Source: Cordilura impudica
Taxonomy: Eukaryota; Arthropoda; Insecta; Diptera; Scathophagidae
Assembly (NCBI GenBank): GCA_963682025.1
Contig: OY821517.1
Coordinates: 298,495,344 to 298,559,343, forward strand
Direction of reading: 5' to 3'
Length of the DNA stretch: 64,000 nucleotides
The translations under genes were made by a program, and so were the position numbers. Below, one piece after another: positions 1 to 10,686 of this stretch. Each line of letters starts with the position of its first letter. The first letter of the stretch is position 1. Below the pieces are notes generated by a model, which was not told the DNA's origin, made no database searches, and saw only the letters and a list, made by a program, of their open reading frames with translations.

Positions 1-1560
1 TAGATTAGATTAAGAAGGCTCTACGCTCTGCGACCAATTTGATCTTCTGTGCAGCCCATGGTTGTCCTAAAGATCAAGGCTCCTTTTAAAGCCAATTACC
101 CAATTTGGCATGACATACCATATGTCCAGAGGGGATGCAGTGTATCCTTCAAGGACGAAGGTTCTTTTGCCACTGTTGCTGCTGTTTCCACCTCCTGTTC
201 GCAGAACCTAAATGTGTCTGTAACTGACTGACCTTTTATTCGTAGATGATATCTAAGATTACAGTGTCCAGTAAATAATACCGTCAAGGTCCTTAAGTCC
301 TTCTTATAAAGGGAAAGTAATCTTTCCGATTGAATACTGGATGGAGTTATAAATGTTTTAGCTTGCCGTTGGTAGGGACTTTTGTCCCAGTGCACGGTAA
401 TTTGTGATTCCCTCCACGGCAATTTGTGATTCCCAGGTCCTACTGGTCCATAACCTCTCTTCCAATATCATTGTTTAAAATTCCCTGATAAATATCGTTC
501 TTGATAGCATTCTTTGACTCTCACTACCGGGTCAGTGGTAAAGACTTCTGCGACTCTCATGGGGGACCCTTTAGGTCACCTTCCTTCATGCTACCAAAAT
601 CCTGAAGTCGTACGGCACTCATGTACGCATCTTCCGTAATCGAAATATGCAGTGGTGTGATGTTAAGCATGACGCATCGGTCGGGCACGTTCTATTCGCC
701 CCGGTGTTATCAATACAGGTAATGCGGTACACTTTGGCCACCATGCAAGAGCAGAATAAATAACCATTGGTTTCTCTATAGTCCTAAACGACCAATAGAT
801 CATGTGAGGTTTTACAGCCCACGTTCTACCAAATAACCTTTGACAGGCATATAATGCCCTAGTGGCGTTTTTGGTAATTTGATCTGAGTGTTTTTATTCC
901 AAGTGAGGGATTTATCCAGCGTAACCCCAATACACTTGACTTCGTCCGAGAACCCTATTGTTAAGCCGTTCATACTTAGTTTCACAAGGTTGAGTTTTCT
1001 TCGTATAGCGAAGGGTATCAGTATTGTCTTAGATGGGTTCATAGGTAACCCTTTATTCCGACACCAATTGAGGGTATAATTCAGAGCCTACTGCATAAGC
1101 TCCGATATTGTGCTCTTGTCGAAGCCGGTAACAGAGATAACAAGATTGTCTGCGTAGCCGAAGTTTCTGAATCCTTAGTTGTTAAGTTCCTCCAACAGCT
1201 CATCTATTTCAAAGTCGAAAGCAGTGGCGATAGAACGCCTCCCAGTAGACAGCCCCTAGCTGACGTTATCGTCCTAGACGTACCGCCTATTTTCAGTGTG
1301 ATAACCTTCCTGCGTATTAAAAAACGGTTTACTTTAGAAGAACGAAAAATCGTTATTAGCAACCATGTAGAAGGAATCCCAACAAAAAATTGGCAGTATT
1401 TAAAGAAAATGAAAGTCGACTGTCCATGAAAGTCGACATTCCATAAGTGATATAGCGAAGATAAAAGAATATCAAATAAACAACGCATGGCAGTAAAAAA
1501 AAAAGCTTAGTTCGAGAGACAACAAATTTATAGTTCGCGAAGTGCAAAAGTATCCATATA
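1..1560 (-). pseudogene. Degenerate non-LTR retrotransposon (LINE) reverse transcriptase
   Basis: The minus strand shows scattered blocks of a LINE RT in the right order. Near 1204-1330 is ARGCLLGGVLSPLL, matching the RT motif before the catalytic box. Near 1140 is FGYADNLVI, a YADD box changed to YADN. At 812-1042 is a thumb-like block (NPSKT, then a GVTLDKSLTWN stretch). At about 650-780 there is a block resembling the conserved TGA-RTCPT segment that follows RT in I/Jockey/LOA/R1-type elements. Stops and frameshifts separate the blocks, so the copy is dead, and it continues beyond the left edge of the window. The clade is uncertain. Confidence 0.72.
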
Positions 1561-1586
1561 TCTCATTTCCAAAACTTGGCACAATT

Positions 1587-2369
1587 GTAACAAGTAAGAA
1601 AATTATAGTCGGTCTAGACCGACTATATGATACCCTATACCATGCGTTTAGAAACCCTATCTCTTAGGCCCAACTAACTGGACATAGAAAATAAGCAAAA
1701 ACCAAATTTGAGTGGGATTTTTATTAATTTTTTTGGCTGCAGATATGAAAAAGTTCATATCGAATGCTATATCCATATGGGGACTAGTTCCAAAAATGGA
1801 CCGATCCTGATCATATTTGGTAAAGTCTCTTGTATTTTGCAAAAATATATACAAACAAAATTTGAGAAGAATCAGTGCAATATTTTTGTTTTTTAATAGA
1901 ATTAAATGAAGATCGGGAAGCAGCTCTATATGGGGCCAAAGGGATCATTTTTGGACTACTCATGGATGGATGTAATGAACGCATACAAACCCAATTTGAG
2001 TAAGATCTATATGACAATTTGGATCTTATGGCAATTTATGTCGATTTCATAGGGGTAATTTGTATGGGGGCTAGGTCTGAACATGGACCGATTCTCACCA
2101 ATTTCAATAGCGTTCATCCCATGGCCGATAAAAGCTTATATACCAAATTTCATCAAAATATATTCATATTTGCGACCTGCAGTTTGATTACAAGGTTTAC
2201 ATGGACACACAGACGGACGGACGGACGGACGGACATTGTTAAATCAACTCAGAAAGTGATTCTGATTCGATCGGTATAATTAAAGATGGGTCTAGGTCAA
2301 ATATTTTTGGTTGTTACAAACAGCAGCACAAAGTCATTATACCCAAACCACATAGTGGTATAGGGTATA
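1587..2369 (+). mobile_element. Family A dispersed element (Helentron/DINE-like, non-autonomous), full-length copy
   Basis: It begins AACAAGTAAGAAAATTATAG, followed by a palindrome centred on GGTCTAGACC, and ends TAGTGGTATAGGGTATAA. Just inside the start lies ATACCCTATACCA, whose inverse forms the 3' end, so it has sub-terminal inverted repeats. A (GGAC)n tract sits at about 2213-2234. The same structure recurs at 46776, 54183 and 61234 (reversed), plus many fragments. Conserved short reading frames (for example 2019-2279) recur only because the DNA is repeated; I see no protein family in them. The Helentron/DINE-1 assignment is inferred from structure only. Confidence 0.82.
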
Positions 2370-3232
2370 AAAAAAGAATTGTGGAAATGACGTTCATGAA
2401 GAAACGGTTAAAAAGCTGCTACGGAGAAATGTTTTCAATGGCCGAGTGGCTCGAAAAAAGCCATGTATTAGCCAGAAGAATAGTAAAGACATTTAAAACA
2501 TTTTAAAAGATTTTTCATTTTGGAGCAATGTACAATTTATTTGCCATGTTGTGTTGGTTGTTTCTATCAGTATTTCAATATTTTAATATTTTCACGGACA
2601 ATCGACTTTATGTGTGGCATAACTGCGATGAGCAATTTTATAGCAATACTATTAGAAAGACGTTGAAGCACGGAGGTTTACCAGTGATGGCAACTTCAAG
2701 TGTCGCAAACCTTCATTTTATACTTGGAGAGAATTATGTAGAAAAACAAATATCTCTAATGAAATGCATGCAAGTTGGGTATTGCTGATAATATTAAATT
2801 TTATCAGCATAATGATCCAAGACACACATCACTACTAGTGAAAACTGGCTATTGTACAATTGCTCTAAGGTCATGAAAATGCTTGCTCAAAGCTCTGATC
2901 TAAATGTAATAGAGTATTTATGGGATGAGCTTGGTCGTCGAATGCAAAATAGGTTGTGCACCAGTAATCTGCATTACAGGAAGAATGGAGCTACATAACT
3001 ACTGGTGTCAGCAAAATATTAGTTGGTTCCATCTCGAGCAGGTTGCAAGCAGTGGCAAATCAAAAAGAATACGCAACAAATTGCTGAATATTACATAAAA
3101 AAAGCATAATCAAGAATCTGCTCAAACTTAGCTGTATATAAAATACTTCCTAAAATATAATGCAATATGCTTTTAAAATATATTGACATTTTTTTCGATA
3201 ACTTGCCCGACTTACGATGTGAGCCACTGTAA
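2370..3232 (+). pseudogene. Tc1-like transposase relic
   Basis: Across all three + frames I can follow a Tc1-type transposase: an N-terminal stretch reading like NGRVARKKPCIS (about 2435-2475), a WRELC... block around 2725, a decayed DNDPKHTS-like catalytic block at about 2810-2830, and a C-terminal segment like LNVIEYLWDELGRRM at about 2903-2945. Many stops and frameshifts are present. The end near 3208-3232 (GATGTGAGCCACTGTA) looks like a Tc1 right terminus. Family A abuts the 5' side and may have removed the left end. Confidence 0.7.
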
Positions 3233-4209
3233 ATATGCAATAAGCACGGCATTGCTACGATTTTATTTATGACGTCAAAAATTTATACAAAAGGCTGCTT
3301 AGAAATACGATTGTTATCATTCACAAGCCATCACAGGTCTCCAATAAAGTTTTTGCGTGATCTAGCCACATACCACTAATCAAATTCCACCATAAAGTGA
3401 AATAATGACAGCAACATTGATTTTATACCGCAACGCATTAATCTATCAAATTGTACCATACTTCGGTCAATTAAAAAAGTACTGAGCGATTGTAAAATAA
3501 AAATTAAATTAAAAAATTAACTCAATTAGTATAAAATGGCATAAATATGCTGCAGAGATTTATGTAAGATATGTACAGCGTTTGATGCGGAACTTTAAAA
3601 AACATGCCCCGAGTATTAATTCTAAATCTGAAAATTTATGTTTTGTCTTAAGATTTTTCTATAGATACATAAATATTTTTTAATTTGTGATACTAATGAT
3701 TTTAAATTCAATTTTTACATTCAAAAGTTATGGGGTTCAAAGTTTGTTGTATTTTTTAAGGGAATCGTTCTTTATAATAGAATTTGTGTTGTTAGGAAAC
3801 GAAAGTATAGCACTTGACATTTTTAAGAACAATTTATAAAACTTTCAGCAGATTCTCTTTACAAGTGATATAGGGTACCTGATCATTCGTTAACTACCCA
3901 ACAGAGAAAACTGACTTAATTTTGCTCTTCTCAAAACAAATAAACAAAATAAAAAAAAGTCATCATCATATTGTAAAGAACGATGATGAAGGCGTTCATT
4001 AAAGCAAACGCCCCTTGTTTTAGTTTAATTTTAAAATTAGTCAATGTTGGACGTGTGTGTTCCGTGTAACCAAATTCTTGTTGTGTTTACCATACGTATT
4101 TCTGTTTTTCTGCTTTCAATTAAATAATGTAATAATTATTAATATTTATTAAATTGTAATTATTTATTTATTTATGTTTTTTTTTTGTTTGTTTTTCAAT
4201 TGCCTGTAG
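3233..4209 (+). other. Intron, no recognisable element; acceptor side of the first visible canoe exon
   Basis: AT-rich intronic DNA with no long reading frame and no repeat shared with the rest of the window. The last part (about 4170-4209) has a T-rich tract followed by TGCCTGTAG, a good 3' splice site. Confidence 0.6.
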
Positions 4210-4331
4210 AACGGTTCGGTCGTTATGTTTGGTCGTGTGGCATCTTATCGTTTTGTGGATTCACCTTCAGATGGTCGTTACAATTTGGCCTTGTCACAAT
4301 CACAATTGGATTCAGCGTGCCTATATGAAAG
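4210..4331 (+). CDS. cno: canoe exon: C-terminal part of the FHA domain
   Basis: The 122 bp exon lies between a T-rich acceptor (ending CTGTAG) and donor AG|GTAAGG. It encodes about 40 residues beginning NGSVVMFGRV, then FRFVD-like YRFVDSPSD and LSQSQLDSACLYE. It resembles the last strands of the afadin/canoe FHA domain and the start of the linker. It ends in phase 2 and joins the next exon by completing a Ser codon. The upstream exon(s) with RA1, RA2 and most of FHA are outside the window. FHA domains often bind phospho-threonine peptides; the usual ligand-binding loops are not in this exon. Confidence 0.85.
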
Positions 4332-4694
4332 GTAAGGTCTATTCTTAGTTTTAAATATGAAACAAATTTAAAAAAAAAAAAAATTAAGTATTTCAATCAA
4401 ACGCTTATTTTATGTGTAAATTTTTATGTTGTAATTTTTACTATTTGTTGAAAAAAATTTATATAAATGCTTTTAAAAATTTTGGATTTTATTAAAGTGA
4501 AAATTTTGTTATTCAAAAATGGAAATTATGTTATAAAACTTAAAAAGAAAGTTTCGGATTTATCAGAACGAAGAAAAATGTAACTTTATAATTGTCAGGG
4601 CGTGAATAAAGTTAAAATTTTAATCGATACTTCAATTCAGAATAATGGCTAACACGTTTTCTTTAAAGACTTAAATTTTAATAATAGTGACTTA

Positions 4695-6004
4695 TAACGG
4701 GTGATTTTTTTGAGGTTAGGATTTTCATGCATTAGTATTTGACAGATCACGTGGGATTTCAGACATGGTGTCAAAGAGAAAGATGCTCAGTATGCTTTGA
4801 CATTTCATCATGAATAGACTTACTAACGAGCAACGCTTGCAAATCATTGAATTTTATTACCAAAATCAGTGTTCGGTTCGAAATGTGTTTCGCGCTTTAC
4901 GTCCGATTTATGGTCTACATAATCGACCAAGTGAGCAAACAATTAATGCGATTGTGACCAAGTTTCGCACTCAGTTTACTTTATTGGACATTAAACCAAC
5001 CACACGAATGCGTACAGTGCGTACAGAAGAGAATATTGCGTCTGTTTCTGAGAGTGTTACTGAAGACCGTGAAATGTCGATTCGTCGCCGTTCGCAGCAA
5101 TTGGGTTTGTGTTATTCGACCACATGGAAGATTTTACGCAAAGATCTTGGTGTAAAACCGTATAAAATACAGCTCGTGCAAGAACTGAAGCCGAACGATC
5201 TGCCACAACGTCTAATTTTCAGTGAATGGGCCCTAGAAAAGTTGGCAGAAAATCCGCTTTTTTATCGACAAATTTTGTTCAGCGATGAGGCTCATTTCTG
5301 GTTGAATGGCTTCGTAAATAAGCAAAATTGCCGTATTTGGAGTGAAGAGCAACCAGAAGCCGTTCAAGAACTGCCCATGCATTCCGAAAAATGCACTGTT
5401 TGGTGTGGTTTGTACGCTGGTGGAATCATTGGACCGTATTTTTTCAAAGATGCTGTTGGACGCAACGTTACGGTGAATGGCGATCGCTATCGTTCGATGC
5501 TAACAAACTTTTTGTTGCCAAAAATGGAAGAACTGAACTTGGTTGACATGTGGTTTCAACAAGATGGCGCTACATGCCACACAGCTCGCGATTCTATGGC
5601 CATTTTGAGGGAAAACTTCGGAGAACAATTCATCTCAAGAAATGGACCGGTAAGTTGGCCACCAAGATCATGCGATTTGACGCCTTTAGACTATTTTTTG
5701 TGGGGCTACGTCAAGTCTAAAGTCTACAGAAATAAGCCAGCAACTATTCCAGCTTTGGAAGACAACATTTCCGAAGAAATTCGGGCTATTCCGGCCGAAA
5801 TGCTCGAAAAAGTTGCCCAAAATTGGACTTTCCGAATGGACCACCTAAGACGCAGCCGCGGTCAACATTTAAATGAAATTATCTTCAAAAAGTAAATGTC
5901 ATGGACCAATCTAACGTTTCAAATAAAGAACCGATGAGATTTTGCAAATTTTATGCGTTTTTTTTTTAAAAAAAGTTATCAAGCTCTTAAAAAATCACCC
6001 GTTA
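4695..6004 (+). mobile_element. Complete mariner-superfamily transposon, DD41D (rosa-like) type
   Basis: The two ends mirror each other: left TAACGGGTGATTTTTT, right AAAAAATCACCCGTTA, flanked by TA target duplications (4693-4694 and 6005-6006). Length is about 1,310 bp and one uninterrupted 361-residue transposase occupies most of it. The element sits in the intron after the FHA exon, in the same orientation as canoe. The TIR borders can be shifted by 2 bp because the flank reads TATA. Confidence 0.93.
4810..5895 (+). CDS. Mariner-type transposase, DD41D, apparently intact
   Basis: The 361-residue protein would cut and paste the surrounding element by binding its terminal repeats in the nucleus. 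The N-terminal ~110 residues look like paired helix-turn-helix DNA-binding units (LTNEQRLQIIEFYY... and RRRSQQLGLCYSTTWKILRKDL). The catalytic core shows D1 in FSDEAHF, D2 in WFQQDGATCH and D3 in LTPLDYFLWG. I count 41 residues between D2 and D3, the spacing of the rosa group first described from tephritid flies, not the 34 of classical mariner. The frame has no stop or frameshift. The ATG is at 4810, about 115 bp inside the left end, with an AATAAA at 5920-5925 after the stop. If the earlier Asp in SCDLTP were used, spacing would be 35. Functionality is an inference from the intact frame and termini. Confidence 0.92.
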   Translation: MNRLTNEQRLQIIEFYYQNQCSVRNVFRALRPIYGLHNRPSEQTINAIVTKFRTQFTLLDIKPTTRMRTVRTEENIASVSESVTEDREMSIRRRSQQLGLCYSTTWKILRKDLGVKPYKIQLVQELKPNDLPQRLIFSEWALEKLAENPLFYRQILFSDEAHFWLNGFVNKQNCRIWSEEQPEAVQELPMHSEKCTVWCGLYAGGIIGPYFFKDAVGRNVTVNGDRYRSMLTNFLLPKMEELNLVDMWFQQDGATCHTARDSMAILRENFGEQFISRNGPVSWPPRSCDLTPLDYFLWGYVKSKVYRNKPATIPALEDNISEEIRAIPAEMLEKVAQNWTFRMDHLRRSRGQHLNEIIFKK

Positions 6005-6009
6005 TAAGA

Positions 6010-6490
6010 CGTAAATTAAGCCAAATGTTCGGATACACTGAGTCATGAATTCAGTAAAACCAGAATTTCGGCTTAAAATTTAATATAGATTTCGCCTTAT
6101 CAAAAACAATGCTGATGGTGGAAAATGCGGCTTAAATAAAATGTGAATTAAGCCCAGAATTTTATTATAAAGCCACGGTTAAAGTCGAGATTCAGCTTAA
6201 GCCAACAATGCTTAAGCTGAATAAAACCAAAATTTCGGCTTAAATAAAACAATAATTTAAATTCAGATATCGTCTTGTCTAAAACAAGAATGCCGCTTAA
6301 ATATAACGTGAATTATTATTCAGTCACGAATAAGGATCAGGATTCCGCTTAAGCTCGTAAAACATAATGTAAAAACTTCGCTCATAAAATTCTTAAATTA
6401 AACTAATATTGCGGCTTAAGCTAATTCGGGATTATATAAAAGCCATGATTAAAGCCTTGATTTAGACATGTAGCCTTGATTTAATGCTTT
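6010..6490. repeat. Degenerate GGCTTAA-type short repeat
   Basis: A phrase like AATTTCGGCTTAAA or its variants recurs about ten times between 6050 and 6490 with irregular spacing of roughly 30-60 bp. It looks like a decayed tandem repeat next to the mariner. No coding potential is seen. Confidence 0.5.
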
Positions 6491-6598
6491 GTTGTACAAT
6501 TTGTATAGGTTTTAATAAAGAATTCGAAAGGTCTTTCACCAGTAATGTTTATAATTATGACTTAAGTGATTGAAAAATTGTCGTTACTAAAATCTTAA

Positions 6599-7342
6599 AG
6601 CCGGCTTAGCCGAGCTTTGATGTAATGTTTCTTTACCGTAAACGTAACCATGACTTTTAGTCAAATTACAGGAAACTAATAGTTACAAAGCGCCCGATAG
6701 TATGTAAGTATTTTGTTTTATTGAGTTTATAAGCCATCTTTACGATGCAATCGCTGGCCAACTGTATATAAGAAGTAAAAAGTGTTAAGGCCTAGTTAGC
6801 CACACGTAACCGTAACGAAACATGTCAGCTGTTTTTTTCTGTTACATGAAAGGCATTTAGAGCAGTTATCGAATTCAACTGTCACGTAACATGAACGTCC
6901 CAATCAGCTGATAAAGTTTGTTTAATTTAACACAACAACATGCTGGTTCGTTTTTTACGTTCTATAATTCCACTAAATGTCAACGTTACCTTTACGGTAC
7001 GAATACATTTCAACAACGTGTGGCTAACTAGGGCTTTACAGAGTGCTTAGCGTAAATATATTTCATATTAAAACGAGCCAGATTTCAGTATCTAAAAATA
7101 ATCAAACTTAAGCGGCTGTTTACAAATGTCACTTGGAATCATTGAAATATTCAATTTTAAAGCGAATAGGAAGTTCCTTTTATATCAATTTTAATCGGCT
7201 GTTTACAAATGACACTTGGAATCATTGAAATATTTAATTTTAAGTAGAATGGGAAGTTCCTTTTATTTCAATTCGGTAATTGTTCTAAAGGCTTTTCCTG
7301 AAACAATTTCATATCCCACGTTACGCTTGGCTAACTCAGCCT
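6599..7342. mobile_element. MITE (outer), PIF/Harbinger-like, carrying a nested related MITE
   Basis: The left end AGCCGGCTTAGCCGAGC and right end GCTTGGCTAACTCAGCCT are imperfect inverted copies, flanked by TAA on both sides (6596-6598 and 7343-7345). A second, tighter MITE lies inside it at 6788-7035. The right half contains two direct copies of an ~86 bp unit (starting about 7110 and 7196, each with GGCTGTTTACAAATG). Assignment to PIF/Harbinger rests only on the 3-bp TWA target duplication. Confidence 0.55.
6788..7035. mobile_element. MITE, 248 bp, terminal repeat AGGCCTAGTTAGCCACACG
   Basis: Terminal inverted repeats AGGCCTAGTTAGCCACACGT and ACGTGTGGCTAACTAGGGCT, flanked by TTA on both sides (6785-6787 and 7036-7038). 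A second copy sits at 49981-50237 with TAA flanks. No coding sequence. The 3-bp TTA/TAA duplication is typical of PIF/Harbinger elements. Confidence 0.82.
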
Positions 7343-7539
7343 TAAGTTTTATATATATTTGGATTAAAAGAATATTTTAGTAAAGATTTGAATCAATCAA
7401 AAATTTGGATGACTAATCTTAATCAGAATCTTATTTCATGTCACGCATTTAAAAGAAGATTTATATCGAAAATCCGGTTTAATTAAAATCCACAATTAAA
7501 ATCTAAAGCCAAAGTGTAATGATTTCTTTTAAAACCCAG

Positions 7540-7760
7540 ATTTTTTTAAATCTTTAATAAGCAAATTTTTTAAAGCATTTTTATCTGTTTTTTTTTTTTT
7601 TCATAATTTTATGTTTTCAATCAATTTTATGCTTGTTTTTTATATTATTACATAATTTATTTTATTCGTCTATTATATTTTTTTAACATTCTTTTCATTT
7701 TATGTTGTGTTCTGTTGCATAAAAAAACCAAAAAAAAAAAAAACAAAAAAAAAATTTATG
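7540..7760. repeat. Poly-T / poly-A low-complexity tract
   Basis: Runs of T (about 7588-7602) and A (about 7720-7756) in otherwise AT-rich intron. The following 7800-7900 stretch is rich in ACACAA motifs. No feature beyond simple sequence. Confidence 0.7.
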
Positions 7761-7992
7761 TTGTTTTATTGTTTTGTTAATAAAATATTAAAAACTGCAC
7801 CTCATATAAACACAACCAACAAACACACAAATACACATACAAACATTTAAACACACACCCGAAATTTAAACAAACATCTAAAACTCGAACACACAAACAA
7901 ATGTACAAATTCATCGTATTGCGTGTAAAATTTGGTTTGATAAACCACAATATTGTGGTAATTCTGGTGGGAATTTGGATATAAACTAACAG

Positions 7993-8047
7993 TCGTTCAC
8001 CTGCATCGCCCGGTTCATGGAACGATGATGATGGAGCTTTAAGTTCG
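7993..8047 (+). CDS. cno: canoe small linker exon
   Basis: A 55 bp exon between acceptor TAACAG and the strong donor TCG|GTAAGT. Its first base completes a Ser codon left by the FHA exon; the rest reads RSPASPGSWNDDDGALSS and ends in phase 0, which matches the next exon. The peptide is short, acidic and disordered-looking, as expected for the FHA-DIL linker. The exon is supported by its splice sites, open frame and matching phases, not by homology I can verify. It could be alternatively used, but skipping it alone would shift the frame (55 nt). Confidence 0.75.
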
Positions 8048-8198
8048 GTAAGTTATGATATATATCATACCTAAATAAATACAACAATAAAATAAAAAAT
8101 AAATAAATATTTGTAGTTCGGAAAAAATTGCAATGAAAAATATTTAGATTAAATTATACGTGGTACTAAATCAAAAATACATATGTATATAAGTATAT

Positions 8199-8525
8199 CG
8201 CACCTGTACCTCTAAAGTGAATCAATTAAAAAATTTTCAATTTCCACTTTTTGCAAGAAAACGATACACAGTGCTCATATCTATCCACTGTAAAAATCTT
8301 ACATCGTTTTTTGTAGTCTTTCGCAAAAAAAAAAAAAATACAGTTCTAATCCTATTTGTGTTATAAGAGTAGCTTCTTTGGAATCCACTAAAAAGACATA
8401 TTTTAAGTTGCACCCAAAAAACTTGTTATTTTTGATGATCACTGAAAAAATCGCAAAAAACCGTTTTTTGCCTCTGCTGAAAATTTGCCAATTTTGAGTT
8501 GACTCACTTTAGAGGTACAGGTGCG
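8199..8525. mobile_element. Small MITE, 327 bp, termini CGCACCTGTACCTCTAAAG
   Basis: The left end CGCACCTGTACCTCTAAAGT and right end ACTTTAGAGGTACAGGTGCG are perfect inverted repeats of at least 20 bp. The interior is AT-rich with no reading frame. The target duplication is not obvious. I see no second copy in the window. Confidence 0.8.
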
Positions 8526-8658
8526 TAACCATTTTTCGGATCTGATAATATGTATTAAATTTATAATGTATTCTATAATAATAAAATCAATATACATATA
8601 TTAGATCAATTATGTAGAAAAATCCGATAAAATGATCAATTGTGGGCTTTGTTTCAAG

Positions 8659-9133
8659 GTTCAGAAAATACACACATGAAACACACAATGTTCTGTTCAA
8701 AAGCAGCCAACATATATCTTTATTTTCATATCAATTCGAGTTCAGTTATATTTTAAGTCGTATTTAAAATATAACTGAACTCGAACCTGTTTATTGTACA
8801 TGTTGTGTTTTTTCTTACTACACGAGCCACAACACGACTTAAAATATAACTGAACTCGAACCTGTTTATTGTACATGTTCTGTGTTTTTTTTCACTACAC
8901 ACAAAAATGTGTGCTTTATGTTTGATTGAAACAAAAAGTATGTGATACAAAAATGTTCGTGTAAATAACGAAATATTAAAACGAACACAGTCATGGTTGT
9001 GTTGGGCACCGTAGAAAATTTAAAAACAAACATAATTGGTATGAAAATAAAAATATGTGTGTGTTGGTCTAAGTTATGTTTGTTTACATATATGTACGAG
9101 TTTTTTATTCAGTGTGTGTTTTTTTCTGAACTC
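8659..9133. mobile_element. Fold-back element, shorter copy
   Basis: It starts GGTTCAGAAAATACACAC and ends GTGTGTTTTTTTCTGAACT. Inside are direct and inverted copies of a block reading AATATAACTGAACTCGAACC, with TTTATTGTACATGTTCTG. The same element at 62801-63607 is longer and forms an almost perfect hairpin; this copy lacks most of one arm. The short minus-strand frame over 8753-8950 is a by-product of the repeat. Confidence 0.8.
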
Positions 9134-9245
9134 TGCTTTGTTTTAAAAAATTCTTCTGTTTCGAATTTTTTTATTTTTATTTAAGAAAAATTTTATAATA
9201 TCCTTTTGAGCTACATAATGCCAATATAATTAATTGTATGTAAAA

Positions 9246-10195
9246 ACTAGCAGTATACCCGTACGTTGTTAGCTGAATTAATATATTAATTATTTAAAAC
9301 ATGAGGATATTTAAAAACAATAAGATATATAGTGTGAGTGATAAAACGATGGAAAATTTTAACAAAATATATTTTTGACGGCTTGGACGGTAAATACCAA
9401 AAAAATTTATCATAAAATTAAAAACTCTGTATTAGTTTAAACATTTGTATGTTCTATATATTTAACAAAGAAAAAATATTAACATAACTTCAGAAAAAAA
9501 TAACAAAACTTTAAAGTATTCATTTTTATGTTGGAAAACAATGGAAAACTTTATGATGGTCATGGGGGTGGATGATTCTTATACCGAACGATTGTATAAG
9601 GTTATTATAGTAAAACCCTCAAAGCGTTTGCTACTGCGTGGGTTTAGGCAAATCTTATGGCCGTTTAAATATTTAATTTTTTCGCCAATACTATTTGCCA
9701 ACAGTATTCTAATTCCACTTCAAGTATTCTTTAGCAAGATTAATGCTAGCCAGACGAATTTTTCTGATATCACAGAACGATAACATCCAAGATCAGCCTC
9801 AATGGCTTGTCAGGAAACAGTTCGAGCACATAGTTTTACTTTCAGATTGTTAATGACCTCTTTAAGTAGCATTTTTTGACATTTTTAAACTCCCTTGCTA
9901 TTAAATTATCCTGTATTTGGCGCGTTTTATGGGGCCTGCGCCCAAAATTAAATTACGGAAAATTTCTCAGAAATATTATTTTGCTTACATTAAAATCGTC
10001 TATTATTCTGGTTTTAATTCTTAACTCTTCATAAAACTATATTCTTGCCATTGTTTTGTAATAATTCAAGGAAAACATTGGAATATATAAATATTTAAAT
10101 AACGGTTAAGATTTTTTACGTTTTCTTTCAAGCCTTCTTTTATTTTTATTGTCTTAATCAACTCTGGTGAAGAAGTTTAAAAGTTTCCACCGCTT
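9246..10195 (+). repeat. Family C dispersed repeat
   Basis: It begins CTAGCAGTATACCCG and contains ATATAGTGTGAGTGA. It matches 54106-55640 over most of its length; that second copy is split by a family A insertion. Both copies keep a decayed reading frame sharing the pattern LFANSI-PFF near 9690 and 55320 (LFANSILIP here), suggesting a former coding region. I do not recognise the protein. Confidence 0.68.
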
Positions 10196-10686
10196 TGGCG
10201 TTTAAAATAGACTGCATAATTTTTTAAATAATGGTAAATATCATATAAACTTTGATTTTTAAAAGAACCGCAGATATAAATATCTACAAATTGAATGCGA
10301 CTTTTTTTATAATTTATTATGAAACAAAAAAAAATATTTCTTTTAGGGTCTCATTTTGTAGCTTCTGTATTTGTGTTTCGTCTTGGTATAGAAAAATTTT
10401 AATTTTATAGATTCATTTCAAATCATGATAAAGTTTGAACGTTTTATAACAATAAAATGACTTTTGTAGACCGGAATTAATGTTTTTATATTTATATCAT
10501 AAGCAATAATAAAGATTTAAACATATATATAAACATATATATAATAAATATATAATAAAGCTGAAATCATGCAAATTTGATGTCATATAAATAAGTTAAG
10601 TTCAAAAGCTCATATGGTTACTAGAAATATAAAAATCTATCTTTGCATATAAAATTTATAAAATTTGTTTAATAAATTATTCCTGA
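10196..10686. other. Intron without recognisable feature
   Basis: AT-rich DNA with short ATATAT runs near 10520-10560. No reading frame, no repeat shared with the rest of the window. Confidence 0.5.

Noticed and set aside
2019..2279. A 86-90 residue frame (MDLMAIYVDF...) found at 2019, 47206, 54614, 60844 and, reversed, 61343
   Set aside because: It recurs only because it lies in family A repeat DNA; it runs through the (GGAC)n tract and has no recognisable domain.
8753..8950. 65-codon minus frame with repeated CTINRFEFSYIL
   Set aside because: Same fold-back repeat as above.
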